Below, piece after piece: positions 8,036-15,639 of a stretch of 64,000 nt of DNA. The notes under the pieces are model-generated. The model did no database searches. It saw only the letters and a list, made by a program, of their open reading frames with translations, and was not told where the DNA came from. Source of the stretch: Hoylesella oralis ATCC 33269 (GTDB lineage Bacteria; Bacteroidota; Bacteroidia; Bacteroidales; Bacteroidaceae). How positions within the stretch are numbered: position 1 is the stretch's first letter; every line of letters begins with the position of its first letter. The stretch lies in the NCBI RefSeq assembly GCF_000185145.2, contig NZ_GL833119.1:248001-312000 (forward strand). Reading direction: 5' to 3'. The position numbers were made by a program, and so were the translations under genes.

Positions 8036-9022
8036 ATGGATATGCTTGTAGTAACAAATTTTGTTTCTAAGGGGAATGCTATTTGTCTAAACGATGAACC
8101 TCGTAATAATCAACTAAGCATAAACAATATAGATTATTATGCTTATTCCGTAAGCCCGCAATTTAAACGGAATAAAGGTGCACATTCGTATATTTTGGCG
8201 TTATATCCAAGTCAAGATTTTATTGATATTTACAAATCCCAACCTCAGAAAGTTATAAAAATATCAAATGTGCGTGATTCTTTTAGAGATGGTGATTATG
8301 TTGGAAGTGATGCCAATGAAAGATTCCGCACAGAGATTAGTGCTTTGGAGGTCTGTAAAAGGAACCATATACCCAACATAATAGAAATTGACCTTCAAGG
8401 ATATGTACAATGTACAGAATCATACAAAACTAGAAAAGGCGAAGAAAAAGAAAGGAAAGAATTCTTTCCTTTCTATATGATGGATTATGCAGATAGTGAC
8501 CTTAAGCAGTACTTAGAGGAGCATGATATTGATAAATCAGAAAAGTTGAATTTATGCCTGCAACTTGCGGAAGGGCTGAATGATTTAAATGAGTTAGGTT
8601 ATTACCACCGAGATATAAAACCAGATAATATTTTGATTTTTCATGAAAGTCAATGGAAAATTGGAGATTTAGGTCTTGTAACACGTAGAGATTTGGATTA
8701 TGATAGGCAAAATGAATTCATTGGTCCCAAAGGGTGGCTTTCTCCTGAGGCTATGAATAAGTATCTTGCAGAAGGAAGAGGCGAAAAAAAAATTGATTGC
8801 AAAATAGACAACCAATCAGATGTTTTTCAGTTAGGCAAAGTTTTTTGGTATATTTTTCAAGGAAATGCTCCCATAGGATGTATCTGTAGGGAGGATTTCT
8901 TTGAAAGAGAAGAATCTATATACGTTCTTATTCGTACAATGATAAATCATTCGAAAAAGAAAAGAATCAGAAATATGGCAGACGTTGTAAAAGAGTTACG
9001 TAGAATAATTGATACACTATAA
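8036..9022 (+). CDS. Serine/threonine protein kinase-like protein
   Basis: This 328-aa protein carries an N-terminal extension of about 70 residues and then a eukaryotic-type kinase core: a likely ATP-binding Lys75 (VIKIS), a possible helix-C Glu100, the catalytic loop HRDIKPDN at 191-198 and a DLG in place of DFG at 211-213, followed by a GWLSPEA segment like the APE motif. The catalytic residues are intact, so activity is plausible. Kinases occur in several phage-defence systems (for example PglW in Pgl/BREX), where they signal or switch the effector. Here the gene is AT-rich like the DUF262 gene and appears to travel with it. No membrane segment is visible. Confidence 0.85.
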   Translation: MDMLVVTNFVSKGNAICLNDEPRNNQLSINNIDYYAYSVSPQFKRNKGAHSYILALYPSQDFIDIYKSQPQKVIKISNVRDSFRDGDYVGSDANERFRTEISALEVCKRNHIPNIIEIDLQGYVQCTESYKTRKGEEKERKEFFPFYMMDYADSDLKQYLEEHDIDKSEKLNLCLQLAEGLNDLNELGYYHRDIKPDNILIFHESQWKIGDLGLVTRRDLDYDRQNEFIGPKGWLSPEAMNKYLAEGRGEKKIDCKIDNQSDVFQLGKVFWYIFQGNAPIGCICREDFFEREESIYVLIRTMINHSKKKRIRNMADVVKELRRIIDTL

Positions 9023-9190
9023 AAGAATATTAAGTATTAAAAGTATGTGGAAGTTTCGAAAAATCTCATGAGTGTAACGGAATATGTATGCAGATCCAAT
9101 TATATGGAGCCCATATTTAGTATATAAAACTCGAGTCTGAAAAAATAACAACATAGATTTTTCCATTATTAAACAATAAAACAATGATAT

Positions 9191-10735
9191 ATGACCATAC
9201 AAGAGATACGAGCTCGCAAGGAAGATCAGACGTTTGATTGCAAAAGCATTCAAATTGATCCGAAAGCATTGGCTATTACCATCGTGGCATTTGCTAATGC
9301 TGATGGTGGAACGATTGCTATTGGTGTGTCTGATAAGAAGAGGAAGATAGAAGGCATAGATCAACATACAGAGAAACTGAATGAGTTACTACGTGTTCCT
9401 TTAGATTTCTGTAATCCTTCTGTGCCTATTACCAGCGACCTGCTACCCTGTACTGACAAGGATGGGAACGACAACCATATCTTGTTAATGTATATCCCTG
9501 CAAGTTCGGAGCTTCACGCCAATCAGGCGGACGAAGCCTATATGCGTGTTGGAGATAAGAGCCGTAAACTATCTTTTGAAGAACGCATACAGTTGATGTA
9601 TGACAAGGGTGAGCGTTACTATGAAGATACGGCTGTGTATGGTGCTACGATAGATGATATTGATATGACTGCTGTCGAAAGATATACAGAATTGATTGGT
9701 TATACCAAATCGGCAAAGCAATATCTACATGAGAATAATGACTTCATGACTACCAATTCAAAGGGAGAGGAGCAAGTCAGTGTGGCTTGTGTCCTGTTGT
9801 TTGGTAAATATCCTCAAAAGTTCTTTCCTCGTGGGCGTACTCGCTTTATCCGTTATAAAGGTACAGAAGAGAGAGTGGGCGCAGAAATGAACGTGATTAA
9901 GGACGTAACCTTTGGAGGAACGATACTTGACCAGGTGAAAGCTACGATTGCTTATCTTGAGACCCAAGTAGAGGAACATACATTCCTTGGACAGCATGGG
10001 CAATTTATAACCAATAGAGATTACCCAAAGTTTGTGATTCAGGAAATGGTTGTCAATGCTTGTTGCCACCGTGCCTACAATATCAAGGGTACTGAAATTC
10101 AAATTAAGATGTTTGACAATCGTTTGGTATTTGAGTCGCCGGGCAGGCTGCCTGGAACGGTCAAGCCCTCTAACATTCGTCATACACATTTCTCGCGTAA
10201 TCCAAAAATAGCCCAATTCCTTAAAACATACGACTTTGTAAAGGAGTTTGGTGAAGGTGTGGATCGTATGTGTAGGGAGTTAGAAGCTAATGGTACATCA
10301 CATTTATCCTTCCATCTTGATGATTTTATTTTGAAAATCACAGTGCCGAAGGTTGTGTCGGAGCAAGAGAAGTCTATGAAAGAGAATGCGGACAAGGTGA
10401 CTGATAATCACCTAAAGGTATCTGAAAAGGTTACTGATGAACAGCCAAAGGTATCTGATAGGGTGACCGATAAGCAAACCAAGGTGACTGATAAACGAAA
10501 GGTAATAGTGGAGAAAGTTGTAGCTAAAGCATTAGAAAATGGTGATAAATTAACATCAAATCGTATTACCATCTTGCAATTAATGGCTGAAAATCCATAT
10601 ATTACCAAGATTGAACTTGCTGCTGCCGTAGGGATTAGTGCCACCTCTATCATGCGTAACATCGAATATATGCGTAACAAGTACCTCCGTCGTGTTGGAC
10701 CAGATAATGGTGGCTTTTGGGAAATCATAGACTAA
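9191..10735 (+). CDS. AlbA_2 / HATPase_c_4 DNA-binding protein (RecG-like transcriptional regulator)
   Basis: The 514-aa protein begins with a Schlafen AlbA_2 domain (about residues 5-120, with FANADGGTIAIGV), then a HATPase_c_4 region (about 270-380, with RNPKIAQFLK and EFGEGVDRM), a linker made of three 11-residue repeats (402-434) and a C-terminal winged helix (about 455-514). Such proteins are common next to defence genes and in mobile elements and are usually annotated as ATP-dependent regulators. The gene is 168 bases past the kinase and ends at a strong hairpin, so it may be a separate unit. Role inferred: transcriptional or immunity regulator. An effector role for AlbA_2 proteins cannot be excluded. 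Confidence 0.85.
   Translation: MTIQEIRARKEDQTFDCKSIQIDPKALAITIVAFANADGGTIAIGVSDKKRKIEGIDQHTEKLNELLRVPLDFCNPSVPITSDLLPCTDKDGNDNHILLMYIPASSELHANQADEAYMRVGDKSRKLSFEERIQLMYDKGERYYEDTAVYGATIDDIDMTAVERYTELIGYTKSAKQYLHENNDFMTTNSKGEEQVSVACVLLFGKYPQKFFPRGRTRFIRYKGTEERVGAEMNVIKDVTFGGTILDQVKATIAYLETQVEEHTFLGQHGQFITNRDYPKFVIQEMVVNACCHRAYNIKGTEIQIKMFDNRLVFESPGRLPGTVKPSNIRHTHFSRNPKIAQFLKTYDFVKEFGEGVDRMCRELEANGTSHLSFHLDDFILKITVPKVVSEQEKSMKENADKVTDNHLKVSEKVTDEQPKVSDRVTDKQTKVTDKRKVIVEKVVAKALENGDKLTSNRITILQLMAENPYITKIELAAAVGISATSIMRNIEYMRNKYLRRVGPDNGGFWEIID
10394..10492 (+). repeat. Three 33-bp tandem repeats coding for an 11-residue linker repeat
   Basis: Within the AlbA_2 gene, the protein reads KVTDNHLKVSE, KVTDEQPKVSD and RVTDKQTKVTD in succession, an exact 11-residue period. 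The DNA copies differ at many third positions, so the repeat is old or is kept by selection on the protein. It probably acts as a flexible, charged spacer between the ATPase part and the winged helix. Confidence 0.85.
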
Positions 10736-10747
10736 TATGCAGCGCAC

Positions 10748-10781
10748 AAGCCCAACCAAGCGAGAATTTTGGTTGGGCTTG
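10748..10781. terminator. Hairpin terminator between convergent AlbA_2 and mobilization genes
   Basis: A perfect 12-bp inverted repeat (CAAGCCCAACCA with TGGTTGGGCTTG) encloses a 10-base loop. It lies 12 bases after the stop of the plus-strand gene and 12 bases before the end of the minus-strand gene, so it can serve both. No long T-run follows on either side. Confidence 0.75.
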
Positions 10782-10793
10782 CTTCATATAGGG

Positions 10794-11441
10794 TTATTTC
10801 AATTTCATTTGCATCAAACTATCGGCCTTTTGCTTCAGTTCCATGTCGTAACTATCAGTTGCCTTCTTAATTTTTCTGATTGTGTCTTCATTGCGATGAA
10901 TATCAAACACATCGTTGAGCCATAGAATATCCTTGGAGCTACAGCCCCGCCACACTCTGATGATACGGAACTTCAAGGCATCGTCTTTGTTTTGCTGTTT
11001 GCTTTGCCATAGGAAGTAGTTACCGACCAAAGAAACAAAACAAAGGATAGACACTGCCACCACAGAAGTAAAGACTTTAGATGACTTGATGTCAAAGCTA
11101 TGCCTGTGAATATGTTCCTGAGGTTGCGGATGCTCTTTCTGCTCCTGCCACTCGTGCAGCATGGTCAGGACACTTGCCACCAATTTGTCTATGGATTTAG
11201 CCTCCTCGTCCTTGATGCGCACTTGCACACCAATATACTTGTTAATCACGGATTTTATCCGCTGTTCATACTGATTGAGCAATTCCTGTTCCTGCTGGTC
11301 GTCACGTTGTACAGGTGTGGAGGGAACAGGAGGAGAGACCGAACAGTTCTCCTTTTCTTTCAACTCTTTTAGTTCCCTGTAAATTGTCTCCAGCTTGTTT
11401 TTGATTTCCTCGAAGAGGACAAATGTATTATTATCTGCCAT
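10794..11441 (-). CDS. Mobilization-module accessory protein with one membrane segment
   Basis: The 215-aa protein has a charged coiled-coil N-terminal half (about 5-100), one hydrophobic segment (VFTSVVAVSILCFVSLVGNYFLW, near 123-145) and a soluble C-terminal part. I do not recognise a named domain. It directly follows the relaxase gene (2-base gap), which suggests a role in mobilization, such as holding the relaxosome at the membrane. Last gene of the minus-strand mobilization operon. Confidence 0.65.
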   Translation of the reverse strand: MADNNTFVLFEEIKNKLETIYRELKELKEKENCSVSPPVPSTPVQRDDQQEQELLNQYEQRIKSVINKYIGVQVRIKDEEAKSIDKLVASVLTMLHEWQEQKEHPQPQEHIHRHSFDIKSSKVFTSVVAVSILCFVSLVGNYFLWQSKQQNKDDALKFRIIRVWRGCSSKDILWLNDVFDIHRNEDTIRKIKKATDSYDMELKQKADSLMQMKLK

Positions 11442-11443
11442 AA

Positions 11444-12364
11444 TTATAAATGTATTTTACGTTTTTTCTTTTTCTTCTTTTTGTTGAGTGTGTTGTAAAC
11501 TTCCGCAGGGACAGTGCCATGAGTCTGGAACAATCCCAATCCTCCTTCTATAAGGTCGTTGGCAAATTCGCTCGTAACATCTGCAATGTTAGATATAAGG
11601 CTTATCGTTCCTTGCATCTGTTGTTCGTGTTCCCTGTCATTCTGTTGCAGGACAAAGTCAATCTTGGAATAGCTGAAACTCCTGTCCACCTTCGAGCCAT
11701 TGAAATGATAGCTGTTCTTTTCAAAGATGATACCCTGCACTTCCTGTGAGTTACCTTTATACTTGAAACGGACATCAATATCTTGTTCTTTCAAGTGAGT
11801 AAGGAGGGTTTTCCAATCCCTGCACCGAGCTATCTCTGCTTTCAATGCCTGATAGATTTCATATTTTGTCTTATCGGGTTCTTTCAGGCGGTGTTCCTTG
11901 ACGTTCTCCTTGCCATCGGCAAAGTATAAACCATATTTGGCGGTCAGTTCCTTACAAATCTTCTCACTTCTGAATCGGTCGTTACGGTCAGAAATAGTCT
12001 TGCCGTTATTATCTATCCGATTGAAAGTGATATGAACGTGCGGATGTTCCTTGTCGAAATGGCGACCGATGATGTACTGTGTATCTTTTACTCCCATTTT
12101 ATCCATGTACTCACGAGCCACTTTCGCCATCCATTCATTGTTGAGTTTGGGAGAGTCCTGTGCGGAGAAACTCAGGGAGATATGTCCCACAACCTTACTT
12201 ACTCGTGGATTTAGTTCCGTCTGGTCGATGAAACTCTGGATAATATGGCTGATGCTGTCTGTTCTCACTCCAGAACTGTCTATGAGTATCGTTCCTTTCT
12301 TCGGGTCAAGGATGTAATTGATGACACCCTTGAAGCCCGAACCTTTCATTATCTTGGCAATCAT
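11444..12364 (-). CDS. Relaxase / mobilization nuclease (MobP-type)
   Basis: The 306-aa protein starts MIAKIMKGSGFKGVINYIL, typical of Bacteroides mobilization relaxases, and carries the metal-binding three-histidine motif HPHVHITFN (H107, H109, H111, N115) of the PF03432 relaxase family. A candidate catalytic tyrosine is Y97 just upstream. It would nick the element at its origin of transfer and pilot the strand into a recipient, using the conjugation pore of another element. Its start overlaps the MobC-like gene's stop (12361-12364). The C-terminus is a lysine-rich run. Confidence 0.9.
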   Translation of the reverse strand: MIAKIMKGSGFKGVINYILDPKKGTILIDSSGVRTDSISHIIQSFIDQTELNPRVSKVVGHISLSFSAQDSPKLNNEWMAKVAREYMDKMGVKDTQYIIGRHFDKEHPHVHITFNRIDNNGKTISDRNDRFRSEKICKELTAKYGLYFADGKENVKEHRLKEPDKTKYEIYQALKAEIARCRDWKTLLTHLKEQDIDVRFKYKGNSQEVQGIIFEKNSYHFNGSKVDRSFSYSKIDFVLQQNDREHEQQMQGTISLISNIADVTSEFANDLIEGGLGLFQTHGTVPAEVYNTLNKKKKKKKRKIHL

Positions 12365-12861
12365 CTTCGTATCAGATTTAGGATTTCGTCAATCTTGCCA
12401 ATGATGGTTTTGTGAAAAGGACCAACGGCATGAAACCCTTCCGCATTGGCACGATATGCCAACTGGTTGAGATTGTTTGTCATGCCACACAGCTTGCGAA
12501 TGAAGTCTGCTTGCTCTATGGTTAGCCGTTCAATGACATTTCCTTTCTCAAGAACTTTTCTTGCAAACTCACTCATGGATATCCCTGTGTTCTTGGCTTT
12601 ACCTTTGAGCGTGTAGTAATCTTCTGTGGTGAGTTTTACCGTGATGCGGTATTTCTTCTTTTCGGCTGCGCCCTTAGTCGGTCGACCGCCTTTATTGTAT
12701 TCTGATTTAGTCATATTCGTTTCTTTATTTTGTTTTGATGGAGACCGGCGGGATAATCCTCTGCGCCGAGTGTCAGGAGGTGGAGCAAGTGGTTTTGGTA
12801 TGCCCAAAACATAAACTTGCTCTCCGAAAAACAGATCATGCAGAGCTGTGTCTGTAATCAT
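12361..12861 (-). CDS. MobC-like relaxosome accessory protein
   Basis: The core (from Met50, position 12714) begins MTKSEYNKGGRPTKG and reads as a ribbon-helix-helix DNA-binding protein of the MobC type, with an SMSEFARKVLEKG helix and a C-terminal NNLNQLAYRANAEG segment characteristic of the family. Two starts are possible. The long form (166 aa, 12861) overlaps the primase stop as ATGA and would be translationally coupled, but its first 49 residues are low complexity and lie over an oriT-like inverted repeat. The short form (117 aa) matches the usual family start. I favour the short form as the functional protein and leave the long one open. Confidence 0.8.
   Translation of the reverse strand: MITDTALHDLFFGEQVYVLGIPKPLAPPPDTRRRGLSRRSPSKQNKETNMTKSEYNKGGRPTKGAAEKKKYRITVKLTTEDYYTLKGKAKNTGISMSEFARKVLEKGNVIERLTIEQADFIRKLCGMTNNLNQLAYRANAEGFHAVGPFHKTIIGKIDEILNLIRR
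12783..12822. other. Nested inverted repeat, candidate origin of transfer (oriT)
   Basis: An outer arm pair GAGCAAGT (12783-12790) / ACTTGCTC (12815-12822) encloses an inner pair GTTTTGG (12792-12798) / CCAAAAC (12804-12810). Nested inverted repeats next to mobC and relaxase genes are typical of oriT regions. The nick position cannot be read from sequence alone. Confidence 0.5.
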
Positions 12862-13769
12862 AGCTTAATCCCTTTGGTTTTCTTGATTTCAGCTCTCTCT
12901 GAATGCTTGGATTCTGCACACAGATACTCGTTCAAGTCTTTGTAGCCATTATATAAAATTGATGCATCCATAACAGATTTTCCCAAATTCTTTGATAATT
13001 GCAGATAGGCATTTCTTCCTGCATCGTCATTGTCCAAGAAGCATTGAGCGCTATCATAGCCTGATAATCTCTTTGCAGCCTTATGAATATTCGTTACAGA
13101 ATTGAGTACCAAATAATCTTGCCGTTTCAGTCCGTCATTCTCCCTTCTTCGAAGCGTCATAAATGAAAGAAAGTCCATGAATCCCTCGAAAACAAAACAT
13201 ACTTTCTTCGGTTCTTCTGCATAGAAATGGCTGATGTCTTTTGGTGCAATGCAGCCTTTGAAGAACGGATTACGTATTTCGTAACCACCTGCAATATTGG
13301 GGCAACCAATACCAAAGTAATGCTTGCCCCTTGTGTCAAAGTGTAGTTCCTTACACACAGAGGTTGCCACTTCTATATCAATACACCTTTCCTTAAGATA
13401 TTTGATAAGGGCTGGATGAATGAGGGGAAACACTTGAAGATGTTCAAAGGAGTTCTTCTGTAGAGTAGGTTGGGCTGTGGACAGACTGGCTGACACGCTG
13501 CTTGGTGCGTTACGCTCTATCTGATGGATGAGATAAGACACGTCCGAAGAGTTGTAAAGCAACTCTGCAAGGGCGATGATATTGCCACCTCTGCCAATAC
13601 CGAAGTCATACCATTGATTGATTTCTGTATTTACCTTGAACGATGCGTGTTTCTCCGTCCTTAATGGAGAAAGGTACATGAGGTTGACACCATATTGTTT
13701 TACGGGTTTACAGCCCATTGATGCAAGAAAGTCCTGCAACTTAATTTGTTTGATTTCCTTTATATTCAT
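12858..13769 (-). CDS. Toprim-domain primase of mobile-element type
   Basis: The 303-aa protein resembles DnaG-like primases carried by Bacteroidales mobile elements. An N-terminal region (about 1-90) corresponds to the zinc-binding part, although the full CHC2 cysteine set is not present. A toprim domain follows, with the catalytic glutamate in VFEGFMDFLS and the acidic LDNDDAGR motif. It would lay down primers for replicating the transferred single strand or the excised circle. NBU-type mobilizable elements carry a primase in a comparable place. The stop overlaps the MobC-like gene's upstream start. Confidence 0.85.
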   Translation of the reverse strand: MNIKEIKQIKLQDFLASMGCKPVKQYGVNLMYLSPLRTEKHASFKVNTEINQWYDFGIGRGGNIIALAELLYNSSDVSYLIHQIERNAPSSVSASLSTAQPTLQKNSFEHLQVFPLIHPALIKYLKERCIDIEVATSVCKELHFDTRGKHYFGIGCPNIAGGYEIRNPFFKGCIAPKDISHFYAEEPKKVCFVFEGFMDFLSFMTLRRRENDGLKRQDYLVLNSVTNIHKAAKRLSGYDSAQCFLDNDDAGRNAYLQLSKNLGKSVMDASILYNGYKDLNEYLCAESKHSERAEIKKTKGIKL

Positions 13770-13788
13770 AATTGTAGGAAGTTAAAGT

Positions 13789-14005
13789 GATGAAAAATTT
13801 GATGAATTTGATTTTATCTATATGGTTATCAGATGGTTTTGCACTCATCGCACCCTCATCATACTACTCAACAAAATGGAGTTGCTGCCGAAAAGAAAAA
13901 CACAATCCTTTTCTTTTTTCATCAGCAGAATATCCATGATGAGCAAAATATGAAAACGTAAACAACTTGTACTGAATACTTTATAGGTCTATTCATCATT
14001 TCATC
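13789..14005. other. Non-coding region with eight TCATC/GATGA pentamers, candidate replication origin
   Basis: The 258-base gap between the primase and ATPase genes is AT-rich and has no credible ORF. It contains GATGA at 13789, 13801 and 13938 and TCATC at 13845, 13856, 13919, 13993 and 14001. That is eight copies of one pentamer (both orientations) in 217 bases, where about one is expected by chance. Its place between two replication genes suggests iteron-like binding sites. Confidence 0.35.
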
Positions 14006-14027
14006 AAAATAATGGATATAAAATTGT

Positions 14028-15218
14028 TTAGAGACTCTTAAGCTGCTCCTTGGTAATAGTATGGAATCTGCCGGTCCTTCGGATAGGAGAGTAATACTGC
14101 GGAGCGTTGTAACTGAGTTGGTAGGTGGTGTAGGTCAGCGTATTGGACACAGGCGTGAGTTTCCAGATGTCCTGAACAATCCTCCTTATCTGCCCTTTGT
14201 CGTACTTGCATTGCGTATTACTCAAAAGTGGCATCATGTCATTGATGCAGAAAGAGACTTCCTCAACGTTATTCATTTCCATGATGTCAAGACACAGCTC
14301 GGACATTTCAAGTTTCAACTTGTTTTGGTTACTGCGGATGATGCGCTGCAAGGCTGGTGTAAAGGTCAGCTTGGGTGCAAACCACATACGGCTTTCCTTA
14401 TGGGTGGACAGAGTTCGGTGCTGCAGGAAATAGAGAAAGGCAGGAATCTCGGCTTTCAGCTTTTGCAGAAAGTCGGTATCATCGCTGTCAAGACGTTCTA
14501 TCTTCCTAACCCAATATCTGGTTTCTCCCACATCTATGATGACGGGGAGCAACTCGTTGTTGGAGCATAGCACGAACTTGGCAAAGAAGGAGATTTCGTT
14601 TCGGTCTTTGCCTTTCACTTCCACCTTGTAGGAAAGTGTTGTACTGAGATTTTTCAATCGTTCACTGTCTTCCCTGCGGTTGAGCAATACCTCGTCCACC
14701 ACAATAAGCAGTTTACTTGCCCAATCCGCATTGAACTGACTGCGAAAATCCTCGTTGGTGTTGAAGGTTACGTTGTTCTGAAAAACGGATTTGAGAAAGT
14801 TTAGGAACGTACTTTTGCCTGTATTGCGTTCCTCTGATACCATCAGGAGGATGGGGAGTTTCTGCACGGGTTGGAGATAGAGCAACTGCAAGTAGTCCAT
14901 ACCCAACTCGTACTGTTCCCCAAAGATGTGTTTTATCAGTGATTCAACGTGTGGAAACTCTCCTCCTTTTGGTTGGTGTCCTATTGGCTCGTAGAGATTC
15001 AGGAACTTGTCGACCACAGGCTGATAATCCACATGATTAGGGACTGTGCAGAATCCATCGTACTTCGGGACAGTGGCAATAAAGTCCTTTCCATAGTCCT
15101 GCCGTAGCGTCTCATTGTTCCACACGATACGCTTCTTGACAAAACCGCCATTGATGCGTAGTTGGTTCACGATCTTGTATAAGGTCGTGCCAACACGAAT
15201 GAAATCTTCCTGTGCCAT
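14028..15218 (-). CDS. Primase-helicase-type ATPase (VapE/DUF5906-like) of the mobile element
   Basis: The 396-aa protein has a central P-loop (SEERNTGKSTFLNFL, around residue 130), a Walker-B-like LLIVVDEVLL and a downstream FVLCSNNE, the pattern of SF3/VapE-like helicases found with primases in plasmids, satellites and IMEs. It would unwind element DNA during replication after excision. It ends with a basic C-terminal stretch. Its start is 3 bases after the stop of the HTH gene, so the two are in one operon. Confidence 0.8.
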   Translation of the reverse strand: MAQEDFIRVGTTLYKIVNQLRINGGFVKKRIVWNNETLRQDYGKDFIATVPKYDGFCTVPNHVDYQPVVDKFLNLYEPIGHQPKGGEFPHVESLIKHIFGEQYELGMDYLQLLYLQPVQKLPILLMVSEERNTGKSTFLNFLKSVFQNNVTFNTNEDFRSQFNADWASKLLIVVDEVLLNRREDSERLKNLSTTLSYKVEVKGKDRNEISFFAKFVLCSNNELLPVIIDVGETRYWVRKIERLDSDDTDFLQKLKAEIPAFLYFLQHRTLSTHKESRMWFAPKLTFTPALQRIIRSNQNKLKLEMSELCLDIMEMNNVEEVSFCINDMMPLLSNTQCKYDKGQIRRIVQDIWKLTPVSNTLTYTTYQLSYNAPQYYSPIRRTGRFHTITKEQLKSL

Positions 15219-15221
15219 GAG

Positions 15222-15515
15222 CTACTTCTGCATTAAAGGTTTGTTGCCCATGATATACCGCTGCGCTTCTTGCGTTATCTGCGCAGAAGTTTTAATGGGA
15301 TTCTGTCGTAGCCATGCTTCAAGTTCTGCCTTCTCAAAGTAAAGCATTTTGCCTTGTGGCTTGTAATGTGGTATCAGATTACCCGATGTGAGTTTGTAGA
15401 GATAACTCTTTGAGAGGTTTAAGAACCTGCTGGCTTCTTCAAAACTCAGCACATTCTTATTCATGAATACCATTTGTTCGAGTTCTTCAACTCGGGTTTC
15501 TAATGTTTTTTTCAT
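15222..15515 (-). CDS. Helix-turn-helix excisionase-like protein
   Basis: A 97-aa protein with a short coiled coil followed by a MerR/HTH_17-type DNA-binding domain: SFEEASRFLNLSKSYLYKL, then YKPQGKMLYFEKAELEAWL. In Bacteroidales elements such proteins act as excisionases or as regulators of the excision and mobilization operon. It is the first gene of the minus-strand operon running to 12361 or beyond, and a promoter with palindromes lies just upstream. Confidence 0.85.
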   Translation of the reverse strand: MKKTLETRVEELEQMVFMNKNVLSFEEASRFLNLSKSYLYKLTSGNLIPHYKPQGKMLYFEKAELEAWLRQNPIKTSAQITQEAQRYIMGNKPLMQK

Positions 15516-15543
15516 ATTGCAAATATTTTGAATTAAACAATAT

Positions 15544-15587
15544 GAAGGTGCACCTTCGCTAATTATTCGTTAACGAGGGCAAAATTA
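15544..15587 (-). promoter_or_regulatory. Promoter and palindromic operator of the excisionase/replication operon
   Basis: On the minus strand a -7 box TAATTTTG lies at 15587-15580. At and just after the expected start point are two perfect palindromes: TCGTTAACGA (15567-15576) and GAAGGTGCACCTTC (15544-15557). Their position over the start site is what a repressor operator would look like. The binding protein may be the HTH protein itself or another regulator of the element. Confidence 0.5.
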
Positions 15588-15639
15588 GAAACGATAAAAG
15601 TAATTGGCATTGAGCAATGTTTGAGGTGTCAACCTATGC

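Noticed and set aside
7930..9022. The 34-aa ORF and the kinase as one gene split by a frameshift
   Set aside because: The kinase has its own well-placed ATG and a complete N-terminal region, so no missing part needs to be supplied by the small ORF.
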